A DNA stretch of 64,000 nucleotides from Ypsolopha sequella (lineage: Eukaryota; Arthropoda; Insecta; Lepidoptera; Ypsolophidae). The stretch lies in the NCBI GenBank assembly GCA_934047225.1, contig OW203987.1:5607501-5671500 (forward strand), written 5' to 3'. Position numbers and translations under genes: made by a program. Within the stretch, counting starts at the first letter, position 1, and every line of letters begins with the position of its first letter. The notes beneath the pieces are model-generated. The model was not told the origin of the DNA. It worked only from the letters and a program-made list of their open reading frames with translations, and ran no database searches. This document shows positions 11,568 to 22,523 of the stretch, one piece after another.

Positions 11568-12756
11568 TTATAACGGTTCAGGTTCAAGAGATAGCACAAG
11601 GCACACTGTCACCTCTCTTTCTAATTTAGCAAGTAACTTTTCAGGTTTCAAAGCCAATTCCTGCGTTATATCCTGCATAATATCCCTGATTAAATCACCA
11701 AGACTTATCGGTCCACCATTTGCCCAAGACCTGAAATCGTCGAGAAATTTCAGGAATGGTCCTCTCAGACGATCGCTACGGCTGTAAAAATGATCCATGT
11801 CAGATACTATAGAATTCATCAGCATAGTTTCAGGACCATACGGCAAGAGGGCCACATCCGATCCATTCAGAATCAAAAGTCTATTCTCCACAACCTTGGC
11901 AACATGCATCATAATGTTTCTAACCTGAGATTTGTCAGTGAAAGCCATGTCGCTAAGAACCAATTGAAAAGCATTGACTGTCGCGTCATCTAAAATAGAA
12001 TAAAACTTCGTATTGCTAAGTTGAGAGTAAAAATGCTCCATGAATTTCTGTGCTTGGTCTTTTGTCAGCTTCTCAAAAATTTGAAAAAACGTATTCAATG
12101 CCCTAGAGCAGTACAAGTATACAAGACAAAGTTGAAATTCTCTACAGATTTTGTTTTCCGTTGAAGCTTCCACTAATGCAAGGACAGGGGTCAGAGCGTA
12201 AAACAGATCATTATTTAATTTAGCCAAAGTCTCTTCATCACCCTCAAAGTAATGATTGAAGTAGAGCAAAGCGTCTTCTTGGAATAATACATTTATTTTC
12301 TTCAAAGTGTCGATCCAAACCCAGCTGTCTGAGTGGGTTGTATCAGCTTCTTTGAATACTTGTTTTATTACTTCGAGGTAATCTTGTGTATGATTGTTAT
12401 TGCTATTATATATTCTTGGATAAACTTGGGTGTCGCCTTTATAATTTTGTCGATGCTTTGCAATAAACAAATCAAAATCTTTTTCGACTGCATTACTCAT
12501 TTCAATCAGGTAATCCTCCAAGAAAGTTTCATGTTTAGCTTTACAAAATGGTGCGTCTTCGCATATTTTAGCAGCCTTGATAGCATCTCGCGTAAAAATT
12601 GCATTCGTATCACCTGACATGAATCTTCTACCATCTCTCAGTGTTGGATTAACAAGGTATTCTAAGTAATCGTTAAGAACACGTAAAACACCTTTTGCCA
12701 TGCTAACTTGACCATTTATGCTAACACGGAAACCGTTCACAATGGCTGCACTTGCT
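11568..12756 (-). CDS. 3' (main) exon of an unrecognised, probably secreted protein
   Basis: I do not recognise this protein. The open frame runs on the minus strand from a splice acceptor (pyrimidine-rich tract ending TTTTTAG, exon starting at 12756) to TAA at 11568, about 395 residues. The frame enters the exon with a split codon, then reads SAAIVNGFRV. There is no initiator ATG until MAKGVLRV about 20 residues in, so an upstream exon supplying the start, perhaps a signal peptide, is expected; I could not find it. The chain is helix-rich by eye. It has a cysteine-containing segment near the front (KICEDAPFCKAKHE) and another in the middle (KICREFQLCLVYLYC), an NGS sequon in LILNGSD, and no membrane segment or catalytic motif I can name. 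An AATAAA follows, and codon use looks genuine. A hAT-type insertion sits 143 bases upstream of the acceptor. Confidence 0.7.
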
Positions 12757-12899
12757 AAAAACAGAAATAAATTAATAAGTAACGAAATAATATTAAATTA
12801 TTTGGAACTTGCTTTATGAACTAGCACACGATCGAAACGGAGATGAACGCACAATTTTTAAATACTTAGGTACCTGCTGAAAAAAGACAAACACACAAC

Positions 12900-13751
12900 T
12901 AGGGAATGCAATCTTGCACCTAAATGTCAATCTCGGTATTTGCAAGATTAAAAACAAATCAATCTCGCAAGATCTCAAATTCTTGCGAAAAAATATTGTT
13001 TCAACTACTGGTAAATAAAAAAATTAAAACAAGATATCAGTCCAATTAAAAGGATGCATTTTTACATACTTATTCTACTGATCATACTGAAAAACTTTCC
13101 CAAAGAAACATACCAGCGCAAATGAAAAAATTAATAATTCTTTCCACAATAACTTTAAAAACAGACTGTGAATATTTTATGGGCTAGTGTTTTTTCTTTA
13201 TTTACTTTTTTCCATTATAAATTAACAATTAAAATAGAAAGGACTAAAATAAAAACATCTAAACTAAACTAAAAATATCCTTATAAGCAAACGAAAACGC
13301 CTTAAAAGATAACCTATATTATAGATAAATAACTTTGTTATATTTCTTTGGAAAATTTGTTAAGTGTGAACAGTAGAGTAGAGTGGATCGTTTTATTTAA
13401 AGATAGCATGTGTTTTCACTTTATATACTCGTAGCATATAGGCTAGCCCAGCCGCAGACAAGGTTCTTTATAATTCCATGTTTATAGTCATCAATTTCAA
13501 CAAAATAATGTTGATGATTTTATGATGCAAAATGCAGTTATTGTCTTCTCGACCCAGCAAATCCAAAGCTTTATCTTTTTTTTTCAAGGTATTCAAGTGT
13601 CGTCAATGCCCTACGTCTGTAATATGCGTTGCCGCTTGATCTCGCAAATCCTGCGAGATCTCGCACTGATAACGATGCGTGATTGATCTTGCAATATATG
13701 TGCGAGATCTCGGTATTTCGAGATCTCGGTATACCGAGATTGCATTCCCTA
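12900..13751. mobile_element. hAT-type non-autonomous element upstream of the orphan gene
   Basis: 852 bp beginning TAGGGAATGCAATCT and ending in the complement (GATTGCATTCCCTA). The exact 8-bp direct repeat CACACAAC lies at 12892-12899 and 13752-13759. The interior is full of GCGAGATCTCG-like palindromes, especially at 13640-13740. It has no transposase. It lies in the 5' intron or the promoter of the gene at 11568-12756. Confidence 0.88.
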
Positions 13752-13809
13752 CACACAACCCTTGTGCTGCTCAAGCATATACTTATTTGCGATTTTAGAT
13801 TACTATATA

Positions 13810-14426
13810 CAGTGTGTCCCTCGTACAAGTGCACATCCGAAAAGGGGTGAAACTAGACCTTATTTTATCGAAAAAAAACGTTTTTTTTTTTTTTGAAAAT
13901 CTGTTGTTTTATAAATTTACGTTTAAAAATTTTTTTGCCTACCATGGAGACTATGTATAAAATATGTAATAACTTTTGATCTATCACGAGTAATGCAATG
14001 AAATTAAACTGTTATAATTCCTTAAAAATAGACGTTGCATACCAAATCAAAAACAAAACATAATCAACTACCATTACCATAAAAATAATACCCTAAAAGA
14101 TTATTTCTTCAATTTTTCCGTCTTTTTTTTTCAGTAATAGTTAATTTTTTCAAAATAATGTCCCCATTTGACTATAATTTTATTTCTATTTATCATTGCC
14201 TATTCCATTCTTTCTAACAAAAAAAATACAACGTTCTATCATAAATACAATATTTTCTACGAGCGGTTAACCAAAGGCACTGCGCTCGCGTCCCATACAA
14301 AGATGGGTGGAGTATTTTTTCAAGATTAAAAGAAAATTTAAAAAAAAAAATTTCTTTGTTTTTGTCAATATATTTAGATCTAGTTTCACCCACTTTCGGA
14401 TGTGCACTTGTACGAGGGACACACTG
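13810..14426. mobile_element. TA-flanked (Tc1/mariner-type) miniature element
   Basis: 617 bp with about 48-bp terminal inverted repeats starting CAGTGTGTCCCTCGTACAAG, flanked by TA at both ends. The interior is AT-rich and non-coding. The next element starts only a few bases beyond its right end. Confidence 0.8.
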
Positions 14427-14430
14427 TATA

Positions 14431-14726
14431 TATGTCGTGACCATATAGTAGAATTGACCATTTCATGATCTGGTTGAGCAGATCGTAAAGTATGAAATCA
14501 AAAATCCTTCAATAAAAATAAAAAATAGGTGCGACGACGAGCGAAGCGATGCGGAGCGGGGAGGAGCGTGTTAGGTTTACATGTAAACACATTTGGAGAG
14601 CCGAGCGAAGCGGAGCGGAGTGGAGCGGAGCGGAGCGGAGCGAGGCGACCCTCCCAATTTTAACAGAAATACGATATGGCCAACCAGATCATGAAATGGT
14701 CAATTCTACGATATGGCCACGACATA
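14431..14726. mobile_element. Foldback miniature element with GC-rich core
   Basis: Ends TATGTCGTG and CACGACATA with long imperfect inverted arms (GTAGAATTGACCATTTCATG on the left). The core is a purine-rich GAGCGAAGCGG repeat, at odds with the AT-rich surroundings. Relatives: 17865-18030 (truncated) and 60198-60916. Confidence 0.75.
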
Positions 14727-14741
14727 TACGTGGTTGATCTA

Positions 14742-14872
14742 TGCCCTTACCCCTGGTCCCACTTCCGCGAACCGCGCTCCGCTTGCGAATGTTTCGTGTG
14801 GTTGTGTGTGTGTGTGTGTTTCCCCCACTTGCGCCCGCTTTACATGCGGAAGTGGGACCTGAGGTAGGGGCA
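14742..14872. repeat. 131-bp foldback with TG microsatellite loop
   Basis: The arms share GGTCCCACTTCCGC, the right arm being its complement (GCGGAAGTGGGACC). A (TG)n run sits in the loop at about 14803-14820. Confidence 0.7.
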
Positions 14873-16257
14873 TTCTTGGAACAAACGAATATATATATAC
14901 ATATATAATCTTTTTTTCATGTCATTTATCGCGCCCAACTTTAATGATCGGAGAGTCCAGAACGATAAAATTCAAAGTACATAGGCAAAAAAACTTATAT
15001 TAAATTCGTAGGGGCCTCCTCCGCACCGCAATGAAATAAAATAGTATTTTATCTACTACCATACTGCAATAAGGTAATCGCAACATCAGAAGCAGTTTTG
15101 TAAGTGCATACAATGTTTATCCGATGTTATAATATTACATTATAATACCGCAATTCTGCACTGCCATTGGCTCAATTTATTATAACACGCCCCCTTCAAC
15201 CTTGTGGCTTCTGATTGGCCCTCAGGCAGCATTGGGATTTTGGGAGGTAGATGATGTTCTAAGCCTTGGGTTGTAAGATAAGTGGTGCTAATTGTTTGAA
15301 GATGGAAATTGGGTGACAAAAGAACAGTTTTATAACATAGGCAATTTTATATACATTCAGGTACTTACTAATAAAAGTAAACAAAATCATTTTGTAAAAC
15401 ATTTTTGCTCTAAGTATTTTATTCCCAAATTCTACACATAAAACACATGTTACAAAGGTGTTATTTATCGATAAACGAAATTGAGTCTCGCTGTATCGTA
15501 TAAATAAAGCAGTAACAACTCCAATGAAAAAACCGGTCAAGTGCGAGTAGGACTCGCGCCCTGAGGATTCCGTACCATTTAAATAAGTTATACTTAAATA
15601 ATTTAAACAGAAATTACAAACTACAAATTGTATGAAACAAAACTGCAAAATTAAGATGGTTTAGTATTCGGGGACGTAACTCTAAAACTACATAATAAAT
15701 CGGCGTTTTCAGTATTGTTGTTTAAATACAGCGTATGATACATAATACATAGAAATTACAAATTTCTAACTACTTTGGTCTTTGAGATAGACCCCGTAAA
15801 CAAAAATTGTCTAAAAATTACAACTTTGATGGAATTGGGAGCTACCCAATCTTTATTCTCGAAGATGAAAAAAAAATAAAAAATTACTCAATGAGTTCTA
15901 GACAATGACACCCCACATGCTAGGGTAAGAACATTTTTTTTCACCTCACAAGCTCGGAAAGGCTCTGTTTATCATTCGAAATCTGTGTGTAAAAGCGCAC
16001 TTTATCCGCTAGCGTGGAAAGTGTTTTTAAAATTCGAATATTTTTATTCAATAGAGGTTTCGTAATAGTTTATATTCTCTGCAGCCAGTCCACTGAAATG
16101 CAAATACTTATTTCATGTCATGCGCCAGCCTCATTTAAAGAATAATCACACTGGCCAGCAAGAACAAAAACTTTAAAATTTCCTTCTCTTTATTCAATTC
16201 ACTTTTCTTCCATTATTTTGGTTTGTTTTTTGATAAAATCGAAGGAAATAATAAAAT
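14873..16257. other. Non-coding; start of a common dispersed repeat
   Basis: At 15525-15600 lies the conserved block GTCAAGTGCGAGTAGGACTC followed by a TTCCGTACC-like string. The same block occurs at 44547-44590. It opens a repeat whose other end (TACGGAACCCTAAA) is at about 16838. The 129-codon minus-strand frame across 15259-15648 is formed partly by this repeat and is not counted as a gene. Confidence 0.45.
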
Positions 16258-16640
16258 ATGAGCGAGGCTAGCAGCGACGAAGATAAGTTTAGCACATGCA
16301 GAATTAGTGTAAGCGGTACATAATGCAGAGTTGAGTTTTCTTTCGGAAAAATCGCGCGAAAAATACATAAAAGCGTACGATATATATTTTCTTGCACCTA
16401 ACATTTTCCTCGCTTTAATGAGGTGAAAAGTTGTGTGTTTCGCTCGGCAGAAAAGTTATTTAGCGTCTCGTACCTTTGAAACCCTCGCTACGCTCAGGGT
16501 TCTATATTTGAACCACGAGCGAACTTCGCTTGCTCAGGTTTCAATACAAGGTACTCGCGCCAAAAATTAACTTTCCAGCCTTGCATAACAAATAACTATT
16601 TCGGCCCTGTATTCATATATGAAATTACTTTTAAATTTTG
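16258..16640 (+). pseudogene. Relic of a protein N-terminus plus GC-rich hairpin
   Basis: From the ATG at 16258 the sequence reads MSEASSDEDKFS and then a stop. One frame over, from about 16319, it continues ELSFLSEKSREKYIKAYDIY. The latter aligns with ENILPEKSKSRCISTYDEF in the relic at 58385-58534. Downstream (about 16468-16560) is an imperfect hairpin whose loop contains CTCGCTACGCTC. 'LPEKS...Y...YD.F' resembles the start of tyrosine-recombinase-like proteins I have seen in insect genomes. That link is from memory and weak. Confidence 0.4.
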
Positions 16641-17864
16641 GGTTAACATTTTACACAACATGTCAAAATTTTAGGTCTCTATCTCATTCCGTCTAAGAGC
16701 CGTGACATACGGACGGACAGACGGAAATTAAATGAATTATATTTATTTATGTAATATGGGTCATTATATACACTTATTACAGTATAGTTAGCGGAGTGAC
16801 ATTAATAGGGCCCCGTTTTGCCCTTTGGGTACGGAACCCTAAAGGCTGCCAGGTGTAGATACGTCGTAGACAATACAAGAGTTCCGTCTATGTTTAGATG
16901 AATAATTAATCTTCTAAAAGACTTACTTTGAGTCTACCTCCTATAATTTTTTGTGTGTTTTTTCAACAAACATGAATCAAACGTAACCACCAAGAACACT
17001 TTGTCTCTCCTGTCCCTGCGCCAAAACTCAAGGGAATGTTTTTTTTTCGCTCAGCGCTCAAGACCTTAGACTTTAGAGCAACGCGGACCTCTGGCCGTAG
17101 GCAGGTACGCGTTGCTCTAAGCTCAAGACCCATTTGTATAAAACTGGTTTATTCGTCCAAGGTATCAAATCAAAAACGATACCAAGAATAATACCTAGGA
17201 GACTATTTTGTTGGTGTATTCAAAACATAATCGTCACGACATAAACGAGTGTGTCCCCGGGGGTGGTCCAATGTATTTCTGGGTATGGTCTCTCTACCAT
17301 ACTTCGGAGTATATTTGTGTCCGAAGTTCGGACACAAATATACTGCCTTTTCAATAGCTAGAATTTCAACTACAAGGAGAGACTGGTCACTAGGGAACCA
17401 TATCAATAGCTCCAAATTTGTTTTGAAATCACAACTCGCCCGCTGAAGTAAATATATCGGTGGCGGGAAATCAAATCTTCAATCGGTATAGAAAGTTGAT
17501 TTAGAAGCAACTTTGATCCGGCATTCCTCTTTTATTAATTTTCAATGAGAAATGGTGGGTTTGGGCTGGTTGTCGTTTTGCGCAGTTCGTTTCCAGACTG
17601 AATTTGATATTTATAATGAAATTTAAAAAATAATAAAATACCACCACACAATACGACCCTAAAAACATTATGACAAATAACGTCAATAAAGATGCCCAAA
17701 GCAACATCAGGGCACCAAAAAACAAGGCGCTAAAACGGTAGCGCCTGACAATTCATTCGTCGCCTTTTGAGTAAGGAACCCAAATTTTTATTGTTTGTTG
17801 TTTTACTCTGCAATATTACCTACATCAAATCGACCAAATTTGATACTTGTATAGTGTCGTGGGC
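16641..17864. other. Non-coding; repeat fragments
   Basis: The end of the GGTTCCGT repeat lies at about 16662-16845 (CGGACGGACAGACGG block). A hairpin lies at 17086-17125 with arms AGAGCAACGCG/CGCGTTGCTCT. A SINE-like tail fragment lies at 17235-17345 around CCCCGGGGGTGG. No gene seen. Confidence 0.45.
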
Positions 17865-18030
17865 ACATCGTAGAATTGGGCATATTATGATCTGTCTGGG
17901 CATATTATATTTCTGTTAAAACTTATTTACATGTAAATCTAACACGCTTCTCCTCGCTCCACTCGTCGTTGCACCTATTTTTGACTTTTGGTAAAAGATT
18001 TTCGATTTCATACTTTACGATCTGTACAAC
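17865..18030. mobile_element. Truncated foldback miniature element
   Basis: Related in reverse orientation to the element at 14431-14726 (shared CGTAGAATTGGGCAT and CATACTTTACGATCTG blocks). It breaks off at about 18030, just before the transposon that starts at 18047. Confidence 0.6.
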
Positions 18031-18059
18031 ATACACAACATATGAAGAAGACATGAGTT

Positions 18060-18364
18060 GATGAAGGGGTTATGTAACATTTTAAAGATTTTTCAGTTTT
18101 TACATTGGATGAAGGTGTTATGTACATACTAACTATATTAGACCTTATTCCAACGCATTTGAAGTTTTGTTTTAGAAATAATAATTGATGAAGGAGTTAT
18201 GTACGAGTATAAAATGATAATCGCCGTGAATGAAAGGGTTATGGGCACTTAGCATATTCTTTCATTTAAAATTATTCAAGTCTTGTTTTTCTGGAGCGGA
18301 TAAAGGAGACAAGTGCAAGCGAACGAATGGTCGCGCTGCGGTGTTATGAATGAAGGTGTTATGT
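18060..18364. repeat. Subterminal repeat cluster of the 18047-22228 transposon
   Basis: Five direct copies of a 16-bp motif, consensus RATGAAGGNGTTATGT, at 18060, 18108, 18187, 18229 (variant AATGAAAGGGTTATGG) and 18349. A sixth is at 21997-22012 and a diverged inverted copy lies within the right end. Such arrays usually bind the transposase next to the ends. Confidence 0.75.
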
Positions 18365-18478
18365 CGTGTACTTGTCTCTTTCATTCATATCGCATCGTGT
18401 TCAGTTCTGCCGCGTCATGTGTGACACGCACGTCATGAGTGCTTCTTTTTTGTTTATTTTAGTAAAAACAAGTACATA

Positions 18479-21400
18479 ATGTTCAATAATAAAAGTGTTA
18501 CGAAAATGACAAGAGCTAGACGACTTCTAGAATCTGCAATAAACCCTTCTACTTCGTGTGATATAAACGATAATGATTGCCAAAATAATGTCGATTCTAA
18601 CCTCAAAACCATCAACAAGGGTAAGTTTTATATCTTTATAAATTACTTTATTTAACTAGGTACCAGATTTAAATTCATACAAAATTGCGAGTATTTTCTA
18701 GATTTACATTCAGGAATGTAAATGAATAGTTTTTCTACAACGTGTGGTAAAAAAGTGGTATAGTACGACACAACTTGGAAATCGTGAAAGTCCAGTTTTT
18801 GAAACCTCTGAATGTGACTTCAAATTCATTGATTATTACTGCTTTAGACGAAAATGATCTTTAAAAAAACGCAATTTTAGTTTTTCTTTCAAATTCAAAT
18901 TCAAAATATTTATTTGTTGTAACATTATCACACCTAGTCCGGTAGTAGGTATGTCGGTTTCGCGGACTTGACACATGCAACTTCTAAGTTGTGTTTATGA
19001 AAAATAATTTTGCAATAAAATTCGTTCAAAAACTAATTATTAATGCATTTAAATTGATCTTATTAGATAATTCTTAAATATTGATATGATGTCAAAGTGA
19101 ATACACGTTTTACACGTTGCAAAGTATCTATACTCAATTTGCTGTCATCTCTCACAACATTTAATTTTCCTTCACTAAGCCGCGTCCATGGGGGCTATTC
19201 TCAGTCTGTTGAATTACCTTTTTCGATCATGAAAATTAAGTACTATTGTTAACTTTTCTTTTACAGATGGGAAAAGTACGTCAGCCGATGCATGTAAAAA
19301 TAATATTTTGTTGAACAAAAATGAAAATAATCAGAACTTGGATGGTACACTATCGACTTTAATCGATTATAACGAATGTTTAAATTATGAGGACCCAGAA
19401 TCTGCCACTTTGCAATCGCAATCTCTACTTCCAAATTTAATTCTAGCAGACGAGACTAACACTTTGCTGAATACCGAAAATTTGGATATTATAGAACCCT
19501 CAGACGAAGAAACATTAGACTCGTATACACCCCATTCTTTGAGAAATAAAAAACACTTCACCGATCTAAATATTGTTCCATTATTAAATCTACATGAAAA
19601 CGGGCATGAAAGTGTTGAAATTTCCGATTTTTCTTCAGGCAGTAATGATGTCTTTATCCCCGAAAACTTCCCATCTGATACAGAAACCAGTTTCAGTAGC
19701 AATGTTATAGATGCAAACTACGCACAAACACCGGTAAGAGAAAGTCAGCAAAACATAGAAAGAAGCGTAGTGGAAGAGAGCGTTATAGAAGAAATCCCAG
19801 TTATAGATGCGAGCCACGCACAACCAACGAGAAGGGAAAGTCAGCAAAACGAAGAAAGAAGTGTTATAGAAGAGAGCGTTGTAGAAGAAATCCCCGTTGC
19901 ATCCCGTAAACGTAAACAGTTCCCCCCCAAAGAAAATAAATCGAAAAAACGACCAAGAAATGAAGAGAAATGGAAAAAAAAAGCAGCAGCCTTAGCAAGA
20001 GAGAGAGGGGAAGAATACTTGTCCTATAAAAATAAGGTAATTCCAAAAAAAACAATAAAAGAAGAGATACTTTGTCATGAAAACTGTAGGATGGATTGTT
20101 CTAGCAAATTTGATACCGAAGAAAGACAGTCGATTCTACAAGATTTTTATATTCTAGATATAAATAGTAAAAACGCTTTACTGTTCAATTGCATAGTTAG
20201 TAAACCTGTAGCGCGACATCGTACTAACGCCAAAAAAAATAAGTCTGTCACTTTCAAATACTTCATTAAACACAAAGGCATAACAAAGGAAGTTTGCAAA
20301 CTGGGCTTGTGTGGTCTGTTTCAAATATCGCGTAAGAAGGTAGATATTATAATCGATAAAATCAAGAGTGGTGCTTCCGCTCCAATTCCAGATAAAAGAG
20401 GCAGGCACAATAATCGCCCTCATAAAATGGACGAGGAGGTTAAGGAACGCATAAAACTACATATATCAAGCTTCCCTGCCGAACAATCTCACTACTCGCG
20501 TAACAAAAATATACACAAACTTTATTTGTCACCAATTTTAAATGTCACCAAAATGCACAAACTTTATATAAAGATTTGTGAGGAGGAGAAACTACCTAAA
20601 AACTATCATATAAAGAAATGTACATACAATAAAGTTTTCGTAACTGAATTTAATCTGTCCTTTGGTTACCCCAAGAGTGACACATGTGCAAATTGTGATG
20701 CTGGAAATTCTAATGAAGAGCATAAATTAAATTATGAAGCCGCTTTTAAAGCAATGGAAACTGATAAAAAGAAACCTAAAGACGAAAGTAGTTTGATATA
20801 CCTAACAATAGATTTACAACAGACTATGCCACTCCCAAAAATAACGACATCTAAGGCATTCTATTTACGCCAGATTTGGTTTTATAATCTAGGTATCCAC
20901 GTTGTTGACCAGACAAAAGAAAAAGTTGTCTGCTGCACATGGACAGAAGACGTAGCCGACCGTGGTAGTGTTGAGTTTGCTAGCGCGTTACTAAGATTTG
21001 TTGAAGTGGACCAATCATGCCGTAATAAAAATCATCTACTTATATGGTCGGACTCCTGTGCTGGACAAAATAAAAACTTTAATATGATAGTACTCTACCA
21101 ATACATGATTAAGAAAGGCTATTTTAAAATCATTGATCACAAATTTCCCGAAGTCGGACATTCATATCTGGACTCTGACAGAGATTTTGCCCGCATTGAA
21201 AAGATCTTACGTAAGCATGAGGCAGTATACGCAGCTGAGCAATACCGAGCGATTATATGCAAAGCATCTCGATACAATGTTGTTATCGATATGACGGACC
21301 ATTTTCGTAAAATTAACGAGTTGACAAATCAACTCAATTTAATAAACAGAAAAAAAGATGCAAACAATGAAAAAGTTAGTTTTAGGGACGGAATTAAATG

Positions 21401-21641
21401 GATAAGGGTAGAAGAATTCGGTTCCTACTTATATAAAGAAAGTTATGATGAAATGATGCCATTTAGAAAGGTAGATATATTAAAAAAAAGAGGTGATGTA
21501 GAAGATGTTATTGAAGTTGAACGTGTTGGAAGAAAATACGGAACAATTTCTGAAGAAAAGAAAGCTGATATTAAAGAACAGATAAAATTTGTAAAACCAG
21601 AATATCAATACTATTATCGAAATATTGTCGGTCAAGTTTAA
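18479..21641 (+). CDS. Putative DDE-like transposase, two exons, 838 residues
   Basis: Exon 1 is 18479-18620 (ATG, donor G|GTAAGT) and exon 2 is 19267-21641 (acceptor TTTACAG). The reading phase matches across the junction and no stop interrupts the 838 codons. The N-terminal third is acidic and serine-rich, with a 32-residue segment present twice in tandem (about 197-228 and 229-260, each ending EEIPV). A basic nuclear-localisation-like block follows (RKRKQ, KSKKRPR). The middle has cysteine pairs (CHENC, about 317-321; CANCD, about 521-525) that may bind zinc, and a possible helix-turn-helix near 380-400. The C-terminal core has IDLQQ (Asp about 563), IWSDSCAGQNKN (Asp about 643) and GHSYLDSDRDFARIE (about 678-692), plausible catalytic acids of an RNase H-like fold. 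I associate the GQNKN signature with the Pfam family DUF7869, common in arthropod genomes, from memory. Confidence 0.8.
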
Positions 21642-21668
21642 CCCAGTAAATTGTAACATTTTTTCATG

Positions 21669-21930
21669 CGAGGTGACTTTTCTTTATATAACCAAATTCA
21701 TACTGGAGACTTTGTAAGTCACCAGTAATAAGGTTCATTTACCGTTTCTGTGAAATACGCAAAATAAATTAGAGGCTTCCTATAAAATTTGAGTCAGGGT
21801 TGTTCTTGAGTTTGTATAGGGGAACAAAAAATATTTTTCGTATTTCGCAAAAAGGGTAATTGAACCTTGGTCCTGACAACTTATCGAGTCTCCAGTATGA
21901 ATTCAGTTGCACAAATCAAAGTCATCTTAC
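21669..21930. repeat. Foldback in the transposon 3' part, F2-like
   Basis: Arms start AGGTGACTTT and end with the complement around AAAGTCATCTT. The inner arms share TTCATACTGGAGACT and its complement, as in the F2 elements at 5183-5448 and 37247-37480. It is either a passenger insertion or part of the element. Confidence 0.6.
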
Positions 21931-22523
21931 ATTCTAATGCTAGATATCTCATTCATTAATACTTAAAATTTGTAAGTTGATACTAACTCAGCTATGAATG
22001 AAGGAGTTATGTACCTTTTTTTTCCAATAAATTTGTATAATTACACTTTTATTTAGTTTTCTTTCTCCATAACGGTATGTATGTATAATTACCATAATTT
22101 GACATATCAAGTTATTAAATAAACAATCAAAAAAGCGTTATATCAAAAAAATATGTAACCAAACTTTGTTGCCCATTTTCTCAATGTTTGCATTTTGTTT
22201 CATGCCCCCTTCATCCACTCATGTCTTCAATTAAGGCTGAAACAAAAAAATGCTATTGTTTATGTATTGTTTCAAGGTTTTTGTACGGTGCGCCATTCGG
22301 TGAGGCTAATGTGGTCGAAACGAGCCTAACGTAGAACTCTTGCAGAAATTCCCATAGCTCAATTTCAAAATTTTTATTTTTTATTTTTATTTAGAGAATA
22401 TACGCCACTTTATGTCTTATAGGACGTATATTGTCTGAAAAAAAATCTTTTTGAAATTAAGCTATGAGTATTCATTGTGATGAAATAGAACAGTAATATT
22501 ATTAGTAAATAAAATATACTTAT

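Larger units (their letters stand above)
18047..22228 (+). mobile_element. Apparently complete DNA transposon with GQNKN-type transposase
   Basis: 4.18 kb. The ends are inverted repeats matching at 25 of 28 positions: left begins GAAGACATGAGTTGATGAAG (18047-18074), right is the complement of GAAGACATGAGTGGATGAAG (22201-22228). The motif GATGAAGGNGTTATGT and close variants recurs directly at 18060, 18108, 18187, 18229 and 18349 on the left and at 21997 on the right. These look like subterminal transposase-binding repeats. Between them is one uninterrupted two-exon gene. A foldback (21669-21930) lies in the 3' part. I could not find a target duplication, so the outermost base on each side is uncertain. 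Confidence 0.8.

Noticed and set aside
15259..15648. 129-codon minus-strand gene
   Set aside because: It crosses the start of the GTCAAGTGCGAGT repeat and has no domain features.
18030..22240. A target-site duplication for the GQNKN transposon
   Set aside because: Bases outside the inverted ends (…CATATGAA on the left, AATTAAGG… on the right) do not match convincingly.
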